Below are positions 25,722 to 35,822 of a stretch of DNA of 64,000 bases, one piece after another. Under the pieces are notes generated by a model that saw only the letters and a program-made list of their open reading frames with translations, did no database searches and was not told the origin of the DNA. Within the stretch, counting starts at the first letter, position 1. Each line of letters opens with the position of its first letter. The stretch is taken from the NCBI RefSeq assembly GCF_000519185.1, contig NZ_JAFA01000016.1, forward strand, positions 62,001-126,000, in the 5' to 3' direction. The stretch comes from Paraburkholderia nodosa DSM 21604. Lineage in GTDB: Bacteria > Pseudomonadota > Gammaproteobacteria > Burkholderiales > Burkholderiaceae. The position numbers were made by a program, and so were the translations under genes.

Positions 25722-26020
25722 GAAGGTTTGCCCTAGAAAGGGTCAGATTTGGCATCCGTGCCTTCCGTGCTCGCCGCGAGAACGGCCAGCATGGACGCGT
25801 GGAAAATGGGTTCTCTCATAACGTCTTGACTACGCGGCTTTTTGGGTGCGAAGCATGACGAGAAACGCGATATTGTACGCATACATTCTTCTTACCCGAA
25901 CCCGCCGCGGAAGTTCGTATCCTGCAGTGCCCGCCCATTCAGCCGCCCCTAATTCTTCGTGAAGCGCGCAGGCCACTATCGTGTGATAATAAGAGGTTAT
26001 CTTGAAGACCAAGTAGACCC
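25722..26020. other. AT-richer divergent spacer between two glycosyltransferase genes
   Basis: No gene seen. The part from about 25830 to 26010 is visibly lower in G+C than its neighbours. It holds TACAAT (minus, 25877-25872) and GATAAT near 25985 on the plus strand as candidate -10s for the two divergent genes. Confidence 0.4.
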
Positions 26021-27181
26021 GTGTTTCAGCAGACCAACTCAAACACTTCGTGGGTTTCGCCGGCAAGCTGGCTCGACCGGACCGTTTCCCGGTCCTGCAT
26101 GATCCCCTATCAGGGCGTGCCTTACGAGCCGGAGCCATTTCTTCGCAGCACCAGCCGCATCAAGATCGCGAAGAAATACCTGCACAAGCAGTTTCTCCTG
26201 CAGGTGCACGGCCAGATGCGCCTCGAACAGGCGCATCTGGACCCTTCGCAGCGAATCCTGTGGGTCTACGCCAAACGCAACTTCGGCGACGCGACGATGG
26301 ACATGGCCGGCCGCGCGCTGCTCAAGGGCCTGGGCATGCGCATCGATCTGCTCGCGCTGCCGTCGCTGGTGCCGCTTTTCAGCGAAGACGACGTATTCGG
26401 CAAGGTCTACGGCGACCCGGGCGAAGTTGACGCGAGCCGCTACGACGCAATCCTGCTCTCCGAGTACAACCTGCCCTCGATTCGCATCAAGACCCAGCAC
26501 TTCGCGAAGCTGCCGTACGCGGGCCTCTTCCGTTACTTCAACGGCCCCGACCGCAACCAGACCCGCTTCAGCTTCGCGAGCGTCAACGGCGTGTTCTCGC
26601 TCGGCCACGACGCCGATACGCTCACCGCGATCAGCAAGCCCTATCTCGCCAGCAAGCCGGCAACACGCGAGTCGGTGCGCGGCCTATTGCCTGCGCGTCC
26701 GTTCATCGCGATCGCGGCGGGTGGCGTGGACCCCGATCGTACCTACAACCGTTGGTCCGAAGTCATCGAATTGTTGAGCAAGTACGACAACGCGAGGGCC
26801 GCGAAGGAAATCGTCGTGCTCGGCTCGGACAACGGCACGCAAATCGCGGAGCAGTTGTGCGCGAGCGCGAGCGCCAACGTGCGCATCCGCTCGCTGACCG
26901 GCAAGCTCGCGTTCCTTCAGGCACGCGAGATCGTTGCGCACGCAGAACTGTTCGTGGGCGCCGACGGCGGCCTGATGCACGTCGCCCACACCACGCAAAC
27001 GCCCAGCGTCTCACTGTTCCGGCATCAAGAGCCGCCCTACCTGCGCTTGACCGAAGCCTGCCGATCCATCGGCCTGCAGGGCAGCGGCAACGTGGACACC
27101 ATCCCGCCCGCGCAAGTCGTTGGCGCGGTGCTGCGCCAACTCGCCGCTCGCGCACCCGCGGCAGCGCCCACCGCCGCCTGA
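26021..27181 (+). CDS. Glycosyltransferase family 9 (heptosyltransferase-like)
   Basis: 386 residues if the GTG at 26021 is used; an internal ATG at 26099 (MIPYQGVPYEPEPF) would give 360. The GT-B fold is indicated by ILWVYAKRNFGDATMDMAGR near the N-terminus and, in the C-terminal half, FIAIAAGGVDPDRTYNRWSE and HAELFVGADGGLMHVAHTTQ, which match the heptosyltransferase donor-site pattern. It probably adds heptose or a related sugar to the lipopolysaccharide inner core. Divergent from the GT2 gene and convergent with msbA. Confidence 0.8.
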   Translation: MFQQTNSNTSWVSPASWLDRTVSRSCMIPYQGVPYEPEPFLRSTSRIKIAKKYLHKQFLLQVHGQMRLEQAHLDPSQRILWVYAKRNFGDATMDMAGRALLKGLGMRIDLLALPSLVPLFSEDDVFGKVYGDPGEVDASRYDAILLSEYNLPSIRIKTQHFAKLPYAGLFRYFNGPDRNQTRFSFASVNGVFSLGHDADTLTAISKPYLASKPATRESVRGLLPARPFIAIAAGGVDPDRTYNRWSEVIELLSKYDNARAAKEIVVLGSDNGTQIAEQLCASASANVRIRSLTGKLAFLQAREIVAHAELFVGADGGLMHVAHTTQTPSVSLFRHQEPPYLRLTEACRSIGLQGSGNVDTIPPAQVVGAVLRQLAARAPAAAPTAA

Positions 27182-27281
27182 TAACCCCCGAACGTAGCGG
27201 CTTAGGCCCACGCAGCGCGCCGGCGCGCCTTCATGAGCGCGGCGCGGCTGAACTCGCGCGCCGCGTCATCGCCCTGAAGGA

Positions 27282-29048
27282 TCAGGCAGCGCTCTGCTGA
27301 TACTGGATCTTGTGCAGGTGCGCGTACATGCCGCCCTTCTCGAGCAGTTGCTGGTGCGTGCCGGATTCGACGATGTGGCCGCCATCCATCACGAGGATGC
27401 GGTTCGCGCGCTCGATCGTCGACAGGCGGTGCGCGATCACGAGCGTCGTGCGCCCGCGCATCAGCGTTTCCAGCGCCGCCTGCACGTGGCGCTCCGACTC
27501 CGAATCGAGTGCCGAGGTCGCCTCGTCGAGAATCAGGATCGGCGCATCCTTGTAGATCGCACGGGCGATCGCCAGGCGCTGGCGCTGGCCACCCGAGAAC
27601 TTCATGCCGTTATCGCCGATCAGCGTCTCCATGCCCTCGGGCAGCGCCGAGATCGTCTCCCACAGGTTCGCGGCGCGCAGCGCGCGCTCCACGCGCTCGC
27701 GGTCGGCCGTCTGGCCATAGGCGACGTTGTTCGCGACCGTGTCGTTGAACAACACCACGTCCTGGCTCACCATCGCGATCTGGTTGCGCAGCGCATGTAC
27801 GTCGTAATCGGCGATCGATACGCCGTCGACCATCACCTGGCCGCCGCTCGGATCGAAAAAGCGCGGCAACAGATTCACGAGCGTGGTCTTGCCGCTGCCG
27901 GACGGGCCGGCGAGCGCCACCATTTCACCGGGGTTGATGCGAAACGACACATGGTCGAGCGTCACGCGATGGCTCGCGCCATACGCGAACGACACATCGC
28001 GGAACTCCACCTCGCCGCGCGCGCGTTCGAGCGGCAAGCCGCCGCCCGCGGGCTCGGGCGGCTCGTCGATCAGCCCGAAGATCAGCTCGGCCGCGGTCAT
28101 GCCGCGCTGCAGCGGCTGATTCACGTCGATCAGGTGCTTGAGCGGCGAGATCACGAGCAGCATCGACGTGACGAACGCCACGAAGCCGCCAACCGTCGTC
28201 TGGTCGTTCGAGGCCTGGACAACGGCAATGGTGATGACGATCGCCAGCGCGATCGAAGCGAGGAACTGCGTGAGCGGCTGCGCGAGCCCGCCCGACACCG
28301 TCATGCGCATCTGGTAGCCGCGCAGGCGGCGGCTCATTTCGCCGAAGCGCTCCTTTTCGTAGCGCTCGCCGTTGTGAACCTTGACGACCTTGTAGCCGCC
28401 CACCGTCTCCTCGACGATATAGGACAGGTCGTTCGTGAGCATCTGATGCTCGCGGTTCAGGCGGCGCAGACGCCGGTTGATCTTGCTGACGAGCCAGCCG
28501 ATCGCCGGCAGGAGCACCGCCACGATCAACGTGAGCCGCCAGTTCAGATAGAACAGATAGCCGAGCAGGAAGATCACCGTGAGCGAATCGCGCACGAGCG
28601 TGACCAGCACGCCGAGCAGCACGCCGAGAATCTGGTTGACCTCGAACACGATCGCGTTGATGACCGTGCTCGCGGTTTCGCGCTGAAAGAAGCCGACGCT
28701 CGCGTGAATCATGCGTTCGAACATCTTGAGCCGCAGCGCGAGCAGCACGCGGTTCGACACGTACTGCAGCAAGTAACCGGACGCGTATTGCGCGAGGCCG
28801 CGCACGAGCGCCAGCCCGATGACGGCGGTGGGCACCAGCCACTTCGCTTTCGCATCGCCGCGCGTGCCGAAGCCGTGATCGAGCAGCGGCTTGAGCAGCG
28901 CGGGAATGCCGGCTTCGGTGGCGGCCACCACGGCCATCGCGAGCACGCCCGCGAGAAGTACCCACATAAGCGGCTTCACATACGGCCACAGCCGCCGGCC
29001 AATCACGAGCGGCGACGACTTGGTGTCGGAGCCGATCGGCTTGCTCAA
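27282..29048 (-). CDS. msbA: MsbA lipid A flippase, ABC transporter
   Basis: 588 residues from a TTG at 29048 with GAGAG upstream; the frame is open to a TTG at 29111 (609 residues), so the start is uncertain. Six membrane helices come first, then Walker A GPSGSGKTTLVNLLPRFF, the signature NGMKFSGGQRQRLAIARAI, Walker B APILILDEATSALD and the H-loop VIAHRLSTIERA. It flips core-lipid A across the inner membrane. Its place among glycosyltransferase genes supports MsbA over a drug exporter. Confidence 0.92.
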   Translation of the reverse strand: MSKPIGSDTKSSPLVIGRRLWPYVKPLMWVLLAGVLAMAVVAATEAGIPALLKPLLDHGFGTRGDAKAKWLVPTAVIGLALVRGLAQYASGYLLQYVSNRVLLALRLKMFERMIHASVGFFQRETASTVINAIVFEVNQILGVLLGVLVTLVRDSLTVIFLLGYLFYLNWRLTLIVAVLLPAIGWLVSKINRRLRRLNREHQMLTNDLSYIVEETVGGYKVVKVHNGERYEKERFGEMSRRLRGYQMRMTVSGGLAQPLTQFLASIALAIVITIAVVQASNDQTTVGGFVAFVTSMLLVISPLKHLIDVNQPLQRGMTAAELIFGLIDEPPEPAGGGLPLERARGEVEFRDVSFAYGASHRVTLDHVSFRINPGEMVALAGPSGSGKTTLVNLLPRFFDPSGGQVMVDGVSIADYDVHALRNQIAMVSQDVVLFNDTVANNVAYGQTADRERVERALRAANLWETISALPEGMETLIGDNGMKFSGGQRQRLAIARAIYKDAPILILDEATSALDSESERHVQAALETLMRGRTTLVIAHRLSTIERANRILVMDGGHIVESGTHQQLLEKGGMYAHLHKIQYQQSAA

Positions 29049-29355
29049 GGTTGATCTCTCGCCCAAAATTTCCTCGAAAAAAATGCGGGTAATCTGCCCG
29101 CCCCCCGGCAAACAGGTACGCCATTGTAAACGTTCGGCCCAGGAGGCGATGTATCCGCCCGGCCGGGGTCGGCGCCGGAGCGCTTTCGTAGCCGCCGGTG
29201 TTTTTGTATATACTCAGCGATTCGGCTTCGGGGCACGAACGCGTGCGCAGCGAGACGCAGCAGGCGTCAGCGCGAAGTTCTCTCCGAACGCGAGGCCAGC
29301 TCCAGCCGGCCTCACCACTTCTTCACCTTCTTCCAGCCATCGCGAGCCAGCGCCG
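29049..29355. other. Divergent intergenic region msbA-waaE
   Basis: No gene seen. A plus-strand candidate promoter has TATACT close to 29211, preceded by TTCGTA at about 18 bases spacing, which would serve the glycosyltransferase pair. The msbA promoter was not identified. Confidence 0.4.
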
Positions 29356-30171
29356 ATGAACGACAGCGCCAAACCCGATGCGATCAGTGTCATCGTCATC
29401 GTCAAAAACGAAGCACACGATATTCGGGACTGCCTTGCTTCCGTGCACGGCTGGGTCGACGAAATCGTCGTGCTCGATTCGGGCAGCACGGACGGCACCC
29501 AGGCCATCTGCCGCGAGTTCGGCGCGACGGTCGTCGAAACCGACTGGCCCGGTTTCGGCCCGCAAAAGCAGCGCGCGCTCGACGCGGCCCGCGGCCCGTG
29601 GATTCTCTCGCTCGACGCCGACGAACGCATTTCCGCCCTGCTTCGCGACGAGATTCTCGCAAGCGTGAAGACGAGCGGCGCCGACCTGTTCCGCGTGCCT
29701 CGCCAATCGAACTACTGCGGCAAGTGGATCCGCCATTCCGGCTGGTCGCCCGACTATGTGACGCGGCTCTTTCGCCGCGACGCGGCGCGCTTCTCGAACG
29801 ATCTCGTGCACGAACGTGTGATCGCCGCGCCCGAGGCGCGCGTCGGCACGCTCGCTCAGGCGCTGATTCACTACAGCTTCCGCGACTTCTCCGAAGTGCT
29901 CGGAAAAATCGACAGCTATTCGACCTACGGCGCGACCCAGGGCGCGGCGCGCGGCAAGCGCGGCGGCTTGCGCAAGGCGCTGCTGCATGGCTTCTGGTCG
30001 TTCGTGCGCAGCTGGATTATTCAGCGCGGCTTTCTCGACGGCAAGATGGGCTTCGTGCTGGCGATCTCCAACGCCGAAGGCACCTACTACCGCTACCTGA
30101 AGCTCATGCTCCTCGAGACACAGCAGTCCGCCGCCGCGAAAGCCCGCGACGCCGCACCGGAGAGCCGATGA
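29356..30171 (+). CDS. waaE: WaaE-type glycosyltransferase of lipopolysaccharide core
   Basis: 271 residues. ISVIVIVKNEAHDIRDCLAS, VDEIVVLDSGSTDGTQAICR, GFGPQKQRALDAARGPWILS and LDADERIS are characteristic of the WaaE/KdtX group, which adds glucose to the inner-core heptose. RQSNYCGKWIRHSGWSPDYV and TRLFRRDAARF follow as in homologues. The ATG at 29356 starts the recognisable domain; the frame is open upstream. It overlaps the next glycosyltransferase by four bases (ATGA), so the two are coupled. Confidence 0.85.
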   Translation: MNDSAKPDAISVIVIVKNEAHDIRDCLASVHGWVDEIVVLDSGSTDGTQAICREFGATVVETDWPGFGPQKQRALDAARGPWILSLDADERISALLRDEILASVKTSGADLFRVPRQSNYCGKWIRHSGWSPDYVTRLFRRDAARFSNDLVHERVIAAPEARVGTLAQALIHYSFRDFSEVLGKIDSYSTYGATQGAARGKRGGLRKALLHGFWSFVRSWIIQRGFLDGKMGFVLAISNAEGTYYRYLKLMLLETQQSAAAKARDAAPESR

Positions 30172-31001
30172 GCGCGCATCGCGACACGCTGATTTCGGTG
30201 ATCGTCAGCACCTATAACCGGCCCGATGCGCTCGAACGGGTGCTGGCCAGCCTGAGCGCGCAGTCCGACACGCGCTACGAAATCATCGTCGCCGACGACG
30301 GTTCGGCCGATACGACCCGCGCAACCGTAGAGCGCTGCGCGGCGTCGAGCCCGGTGCGCATGGAGCACGTGTGGCACCCGGACGACGGCTTTCGCCTCGC
30401 CGAGATCCGCAACAAGGGCGTCGTGCAGGCTCGCGGCGATTACCTGATCTTTCTCGACGGCGACTGCGTCGCGCAGCACGATTTCGTTGCGCGCCATCGG
30501 CAGCTCGCAAGCGAACACGCCATCATCACCGGCAGCCGCATCCTGCTCGACGAAACGCTCACGCAGCAGGTGATCGCACAGAGGATTCCGCTTGCGGATA
30601 AAGGCTTCGGCTTCTGGGTGCAGCAGCGCCTCTCTGGCCACGTCAACAAGATCGCGCCCCTCTTCGTCAAGCTGCCGGATCGCAAGTGGCGCGTGATCGA
30701 GCAGTTCAAGTGGCGCGGCATCAAGGGCTGCAACATGAGCGCCTGGCGCAGCGACATCGAGCGCGTGAACGGGTTCGACACCAGCTTCACCGGCTGGGGG
30801 CACGAGGACGCCGATTTCGTGGCCCGGCTCGCCAATTGCGGCGTGCACCGCAAGCTCGGCGCCTATGCCACGGAAATCTTCCACCTGTGGCACCGCGAGC
30901 AGCCGCGCGCGCAGGCAAGCTCCAACGAGGAAAGGGTCAAGGTGCGTATCGCGGACGGTACCGTGCGCGCCGAACGCGGTCTGGCCGAACTCGCGAGTTA
31001 A
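30168..31001 (+). CDS. Family 2 glycosyltransferase with Glyco_transf_7C-like end
   Basis: 277 residues. ISVIVSTYNRPDALERVLAS and IIVADDGSADTTRATVE form the nucleotide-sugar site; DYLIFLDGDCVAQHDF is the metal site; KGCNMSAWRSDIERVNGFDT with FTGWGHEDADFVARLANCG is the galactosyltransferase-like C-terminal part. It probably extends the lipopolysaccharide core next to WaaE. Start overlaps the waaE stop. Convergent with dnaE. Confidence 0.87.
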   Translation: MSAHRDTLISVIVSTYNRPDALERVLASLSAQSDTRYEIIVADDGSADTTRATVERCAASSPVRMEHVWHPDDGFRLAEIRNKGVVQARGDYLIFLDGDCVAQHDFVARHRQLASEHAIITGSRILLDETLTQQVIAQRIPLADKGFGFWVQQRLSGHVNKIAPLFVKLPDRKWRVIEQFKWRGIKGCNMSAWRSDIERVNGFDTSFTGWGHEDADFVARLANCGVHRKLGAYATEIFHLWHREQPRAQASSNEERVKVRIADGTVRAERGLAELAS

Positions 31002-31073
31002 CCGGGCGTTTCGCCGAACGACGCGACGGCGTGGCAGCGCGAAAACTGCGATGCCGCCCGCCACCCCATCCCG

Positions 31074-34000
31074 TCAGTAAACGATCTCGATTTCGCTGCC
31101 CGCGAACTCGCCACGCAGCGCGGCGAGCAGGTCGTCGGTGGGCTTGACGCGCCAGGCGTCGCCCAGACGCACTTCGCCTTCCGCCCGATCGTTGCGATAG
31201 GCGATCTGCACCGCTAATCCGTTCGGAATGACCGCTTGCGCGCGCTCGCCGCGATCGCGCCCGAAGCCGCCGCGCCCGCGCGTTTCCGTGGCAGGCGCCG
31301 GCAGCGAGTCGTCGGGCTTCGCGCGATACGCTTCGAGCACCGTGCGCAGCGCGCCGGCATTGGCATTGCCGTTCATCTGCAGCTTCACGGCTTGCGCATA
31401 GCGGCTGCGCGCGCGCTCGAGATCCATCACGGTGTCCACGGTGAAGCGAATGCCGCCGGTGAACGCGTCATTGCGCGCCCCGCCCTGCACGACGAGCAAC
31501 TCGTCTTCCTTGAAGAGCGCCTTGTGCGCCTCGAACTGCTCGTTGAAGACCGTCACTTCGCACTGGCCGGTGCCGTCGTCGAGCAGCGCGATCAGCATCT
31601 TGCCGCGCTGGGTCATTTGCGTGCGCAACGATGCGATCACGCCCGCGATCAGCTTGTCGCGCCCTTCCTTCAGCTCGCCGATCTTCTGGCGCACGAAGCG
31701 GCGCACTTCGTCCTTGTAGGCGTCGAACAGGTGGCCCGAGAGGTAGAAGCCCAGCGCGGCCTTCTCTTCCTGGAGCTTGCGCTTCTCGCCCCACGCCGGC
31801 TCGTCCACCAGTTCGTGCGCGGCGAGCGGCGCGTCGCCCATATCGAAGAGGCCGGCTTGCATGGCGTTGGCGCTCGCCTGGTCGGCGGCTTCCATCGCCA
31901 TCGGCACGGACGCGAGCAACTGTGCACGGTTCGCGTGAATCGTATCGAACGCGCCGGCGCGGATCATCGCTTCGATGGTGCGGCGATTCACGAGACGACG
32001 GTCGATGCGCTCGCAGAAGTCGAACAGGTCCTTGAACGCACCGCCCTCTTCACGCGCGCGCAAAATTTCTTCGATGGCGTTCTGGCCGCTGCCCTTGATC
32101 GCGCCGAGACCGTAGCGGATCGTGCGCGAGCGCTTGCCTTCGGCCACGCTGGCGTCGGACACCGGCTCGAAGCGGTACGCAGAGGCATTCACGTCCGGCG
32201 GCAGCACGACCATCTTGTTGGTCAGGCAGTCCTCGAAGAGGATCTTCACCTTGTCGGTGTCGTCCATGGCGAGCGACATATTCGCCGCCATGAATTCCGC
32301 CGGATGGTGCGCCTTGAGCCACGCCGTGTGATAGGCGAGGAGCGCGTAAGCGGCGGCGTGCGACTTGTTGAAGCCGTAGCCCGCGAACTTCTCCATCAAG
32401 TCGAAGGTCTCGTCCGCCTTCTGGCGCGTGAGGCCGTTCTTCGCCGCGCCTTCCGCGAAGATCTCGCGGTGCTGGGCCATTTCCTCGGGCTTCTTCTTGC
32501 CCATCGCGCGACGCAGCAAGTCCGCGCCGCCGAGCGAGTAGCCGCCGATGATCTGCGCCATCTGCATCACCTGCTCCTGGTAGACCATGATGCCGTAGGT
32601 CTCTTTCAGAACAGGTTCGACACGCGGATCGGGATACTCCACCACTTCGCGGCCGTGCTTACGCGCGCAGAAGCTCGGGATCAGGTCCATCGGGCCCGGA
32701 CGGTACAAGGCCACGAGCGCGATGATGTCCTCGAAGCGGTCAGGCTGCGCGTCCTTGAGCATGCCCTGCATGCCGCGGCTTTCCAGCTGGAATACGGCGA
32801 CCGTATTCGCTTTCTTGAGGATCTGGAATGACGGCGCGTCGTCGAGCGGCACCTGGGCGAGCGACCAGTCCTTCTTCGACGGATCGAGCATGCGGATATA
32901 GCGCTCGGCCCAGTCGAGAATCGTGAGCGTGGTCAGGCCCAGAAAGTCGAACTTCACGAGGCCGACGGCTTCCACGTCGTCCTTGTCGTACTGGCTCACG
33001 ACCCCGCTTTCGTCGCCCTGCGTGTAGAGCGGGCAGAAGTCGGTGAGCTTGCCCGGCGCGATCAGCACGCCGCCCGCGTGCATGCCCACGTTACGCGTGA
33101 GACCTTCCACGAGCTGCGCGAGGTCGAGCAGCTGATGCACTTCGTCTTCGTTGTCGTAGCGCTCCTGCAGGAGCGGCTCTTCCTTCATCGCGTCGGCGAT
33201 GGTGACGTGCTTGCCCGGCTTGAACGGAATCAGCTTGGCCACGCCATCGGTGAAGTTGTAGCCGAGATCGAGCACGCGGCCGATGTCGCGCACCGCGGCC
33301 TTCGCGGCCATGGTGCCGAAGGTGGCGATCTGCGACACCGCATCGGCGCCGTACTTCTCCTTCACGTACTGAATGACGCGGTCGCGCCCGTGCTGGCAGA
33401 AGTCGATGTCGAAGTCGGGCATCGACACGCGTTCCGGATTCAGGAAGCGCTCGAACAGCAGGTTGTAGCGCAGCGGATCGAGATCGGTAATACCGAGCGC
33501 GTACGCGACCAGCGAGCCCGCGCCCGAACCCCGGCCCGGCCCCACCGGCACGCCGTTGTTCTTCGCCCAGTTGATGAAGTCCGCAACGATCAGGAAGTAG
33601 CCCGGAAAGCCCATCTTGATGATGGTCCCGCACTCGAATTCGAGCCGCTCGTTGTAGCGCGCGCGTTCCTGCTCGCGTTCGGCCTCGTTCGGATACAGCT
33701 GCACGAGGCGCTTTTCGAGACCTTCTCTCGAAAGCTGCACGAGATAGTCGTCGAGCGAGAGGCCGTCGGGCGTCGGGAACAGCGGCAGCTTCGGCTTGCC
33801 GAGTTCGAGCGTGAGATTGCAGCGCCTCGCGATTTCGATGGTGTTCGCGATGGCCGAAGGAATGTCCGCGAACAGCGCGGCCATTTCTTCCTGCGTGCGA
33901 AAACGCTGATCGGTCGTGAAGCGCTTCTGGCGGCGCGGATTCGCGAGGATGTCGCCTTCCGAGATGCACACGCGCGCTTCGTGCGCGGTGTATTCCTCGT

Positions 34001-34631
34001 CGGTCATGAACTGCATGGGGTGCGTCGCGACCACCGGCAGCTTCAGTTGCGACGCGAGCGCCACCGCCTGCCCGACATACTGCTCGCCGCCGGGCTGACC
34101 GCAGCGCTGCAGCTCGATGTAATACGCGTTCGGAAACAGCTTCGCCCAGCGCTGCGCATGGCGCTTCGCGCTTTCCACATTGCCCGCCGCGAGCGCGAGA
34201 CCCACATCGCCCTGTTGCGCACCCGAGATCGCGAGCAGGCCCTCGGCCAGCCCTTCTTCGAGCCACGCGACGTCGACTTCCGCGCGGCCGCGATACTGGT
34301 TCGTAAGCCACGCCTTGGAAAGCAGCTCGCACAGATTCAGGTAGCCGCGCTTGTTCTTCACCAGCAGCAGTAGGCGCGACGGCTTGTCGCGGTCGTCGGG
34401 ATTCGTGATCCAGACGTCGCAGCCGGCGATGGGTTTGATCCCTTTGCCGCGGGCTTCGGTGTAGAAACGGACGAGGCCGAATGCGTTGCCGAGGTCGGTG
34501 AGCGCGAGCGCGCCCTGGCCGTCTTTGGCCGCCGCCTTGACGAGGTCGTCGAGGCGCACGATGCCGTCGGCAATCGAGAATTCGGAGTGGACGCGGAGAT
34601 GGACGAAGCGGGGATCTGACATGGCCGTCAT
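31074..34631 (-). CDS. dnaE: DNA polymerase III alpha subunit
   Basis: 1185 residues from the ATG at 34631, which has GAAGG five bases upstream; another ATG at 34622 (MSDPRFVHLRVHSEFSIADG) is the alternative. N-terminal PHP domain, then the palm with MPDFDIDFCQHGRDRVI, PGRGSGAGSLVAYALGITDL, fingers and thumb (MGKKKPEEM, GYGFNKSHAAAYALLAYHTA), and C-terminal OB and tau-binding regions. It is the replicative polymerase. It follows no replication gene here; neighbours are lipopolysaccharide genes. Confidence 0.97.
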   Translation of the reverse strand: MTAMSDPRFVHLRVHSEFSIADGIVRLDDLVKAAAKDGQGALALTDLGNAFGLVRFYTEARGKGIKPIAGCDVWITNPDDRDKPSRLLLLVKNKRGYLNLCELLSKAWLTNQYRGRAEVDVAWLEEGLAEGLLAISGAQQGDVGLALAAGNVESAKRHAQRWAKLFPNAYYIELQRCGQPGGEQYVGQAVALASQLKLPVVATHPMQFMTDEEYTAHEARVCISEGDILANPRRQKRFTTDQRFRTQEEMAALFADIPSAIANTIEIARRCNLTLELGKPKLPLFPTPDGLSLDDYLVQLSREGLEKRLVQLYPNEAEREQERARYNERLEFECGTIIKMGFPGYFLIVADFINWAKNNGVPVGPGRGSGAGSLVAYALGITDLDPLRYNLLFERFLNPERVSMPDFDIDFCQHGRDRVIQYVKEKYGADAVSQIATFGTMAAKAAVRDIGRVLDLGYNFTDGVAKLIPFKPGKHVTIADAMKEEPLLQERYDNEDEVHQLLDLAQLVEGLTRNVGMHAGGVLIAPGKLTDFCPLYTQGDESGVVSQYDKDDVEAVGLVKFDFLGLTTLTILDWAERYIRMLDPSKKDWSLAQVPLDDAPSFQILKKANTVAVFQLESRGMQGMLKDAQPDRFEDIIALVALYRPGPMDLIPSFCARKHGREVVEYPDPRVEPVLKETYGIMVYQEQVMQMAQIIGGYSLGGADLLRRAMGKKKPEEMAQHREIFAEGAAKNGLTRQKADETFDLMEKFAGYGFNKSHAAAYALLAYHTAWLKAHHPAEFMAANMSLAMDDTDKVKILFEDCLTNKMVVLPPDVNASAYRFEPVSDASVAEGKRSRTIRYGLGAIKGSGQNAIEEILRAREEGGAFKDLFDFCERIDRRLVNRRTIEAMIRAGAFDTIHANRAQLLASVPMAMEAADQASANAMQAGLFDMGDAPLAAHELVDEPAWGEKRKLQEEKAALGFYLSGHLFDAYKDEVRRFVRQKIGELKEGRDKLIAGVIASLRTQMTQRGKMLIALLDDGTGQCEVTVFNEQFEAHKALFKEDELLVVQGGARNDAFTGGIRFTVDTVMDLERARSRYAQAVKLQMNGNANAGALRTVLEAYRAKPDDSLPAPATETRGRGGFGRDRGERAQAVIPNGLAVQIAYRNDRAEGEVRLGDAWRVKPTDDLLAALRGEFAGSEIEIVY

Positions 34632-34931
34632 TGTACCTTCAGGGGCACGCGATTTTCGGCGCACGCTCGCATGAGCAAGTGATGTTGGCCGGGGCGGCCC
34701 AACCGCTCTGGCCAGGACCTTGCGCGGGCGCAGGGCCGCCGCACGGCATGTCGATTACGCCGCAGGCGGCGCGAGTCGCGATTGAGGGATAATAGCGGAT
34801 TGCGCCCGCCGCGCGCCCTGCCCTAATTCCCGTTTTCGGGGGACCCGCAGTGCGGACCCGACGTTGACAGGCAGCACGCGCGCCCGGCTCCGGTTTCACG
34901 CGCCTTTTTGTGGCGCCTTTCCAGTTGCACC
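34632..34931. other. Divergent intergenic region dnaE-trhO
   Basis: No gene seen in 300 bases. GATAAT at 34788-34793 on the plus strand is a candidate -10 for trhO. Nothing resembling a structured RNA was found. Confidence 0.35.
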
Positions 34932-35813
34932 ATGCGTATCCTCAACCTTTCCGCTTACCAGTTCGCCACGCTCGACAAGGCCGCCGAGTGGCGTCCGCTC
35001 GTGCTCGAGCGCTGCCAATCGCTCGATTTGCGGGGCACGATCCTGTTCGCGCCGGAAGGCATTAACCTGTTCGTCGCCGGCGATGAAGGCAACGTGCGCG
35101 CCTTCATGGACTACATCAACCACGATCCGCTCTTCGAGGGCAAGTTCGCGACGCTGCGGTTCAAGGAAAGTCTCTCCGAAACGCGGCCCTTCAACCGCAT
35201 GCTCGTGCGCCTGAAGCGCGAGATCATCACGATGAAGAAGCCCGCGATCCGCCCCGAGGAAGGCCGCGCGCCTTCCGTCGCGCCCTTCGTGCTCAAGCAA
35301 TGGCTCGACCGCGGCTTCGACGACGCAGGCCGCCCGGTCGTCATGCTCGACACGCGCAACGCGTTCGAAATCGACGTCGGTACGTTCGACAAGGCGCTCG
35401 ACTACCGCATCGACAAGTTCAGCGAATTCCCCGGGGTGATCGAGGCGAACCGCGCCGACCTCGAAGGCAAAACGGTCGTGTCGTTCTGCACGGGCGGCAT
35501 TCGCTGCGAAAAGGCGGCCATCCACATGAAGGAAGTGGGCATCGAGCACGTGTACCAGCTCGAGGGCGGCATTCTCAAATACTTCGAGGAAGTGGGCGGC
35601 GCGCATTACAACGGCGACTGCTTCGTGTTCGACCAGCGCACCGCGCTCAATCCGCAGCTCGAACCGACGGACACCGTGCAGTGCTTCGCGTGCCGCGCCG
35701 TCGTGACGCCGCAAGAGCAGGCTTCGCCGCTTTACGTAGCGGGCAAGAGCTGCCCGGCGTGCCATCCGGAGCGCGCGAGCGCGACGGATGCAGCGGCGCA
35801 GGCTGCCGCTTAA
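34932..35813 (+). CDS. trhO: tRNA uridine(34) hydroxylase, rhodanese family
   Basis: 293 residues. The N-terminal domain starts MRILNLSAYQFATLDKAAEW and has GTILFAPEGINLFVAG. The rhodanese domain has the active Cys in VVSFCTGGIRCEKAA, and a C-terminal Cys-rich motif follows (CFACRAVVTPQ, CPACHP). This is the YceA/TrhO family, which makes 5-hydroxyuridine at tRNA position 34 without prephenate. The ATG at 34932 is preferred over a GTG eight codons earlier. gluQ starts nine bases downstream. Confidence 0.93.
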   Translation: MRILNLSAYQFATLDKAAEWRPLVLERCQSLDLRGTILFAPEGINLFVAGDEGNVRAFMDYINHDPLFEGKFATLRFKESLSETRPFNRMLVRLKREIITMKKPAIRPEEGRAPSVAPFVLKQWLDRGFDDAGRPVVMLDTRNAFEIDVGTFDKALDYRIDKFSEFPGVIEANRADLEGKTVVSFCTGGIRCEKAAIHMKEVGIEHVYQLEGGILKYFEEVGGAHYNGDCFVFDQRTALNPQLEPTDTVQCFACRAVVTPQEQASPLYVAGKSCPACHPERASATDAAAQAAA

Positions 35814-35822
35814 GCCGCGCGC

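Noticed and set aside
31236..32831. 531-codon plus-strand frame opposite dnaE
   Set aside because: No recognisable domain, skewed composition, and it lies wholly within a complete dnaE.
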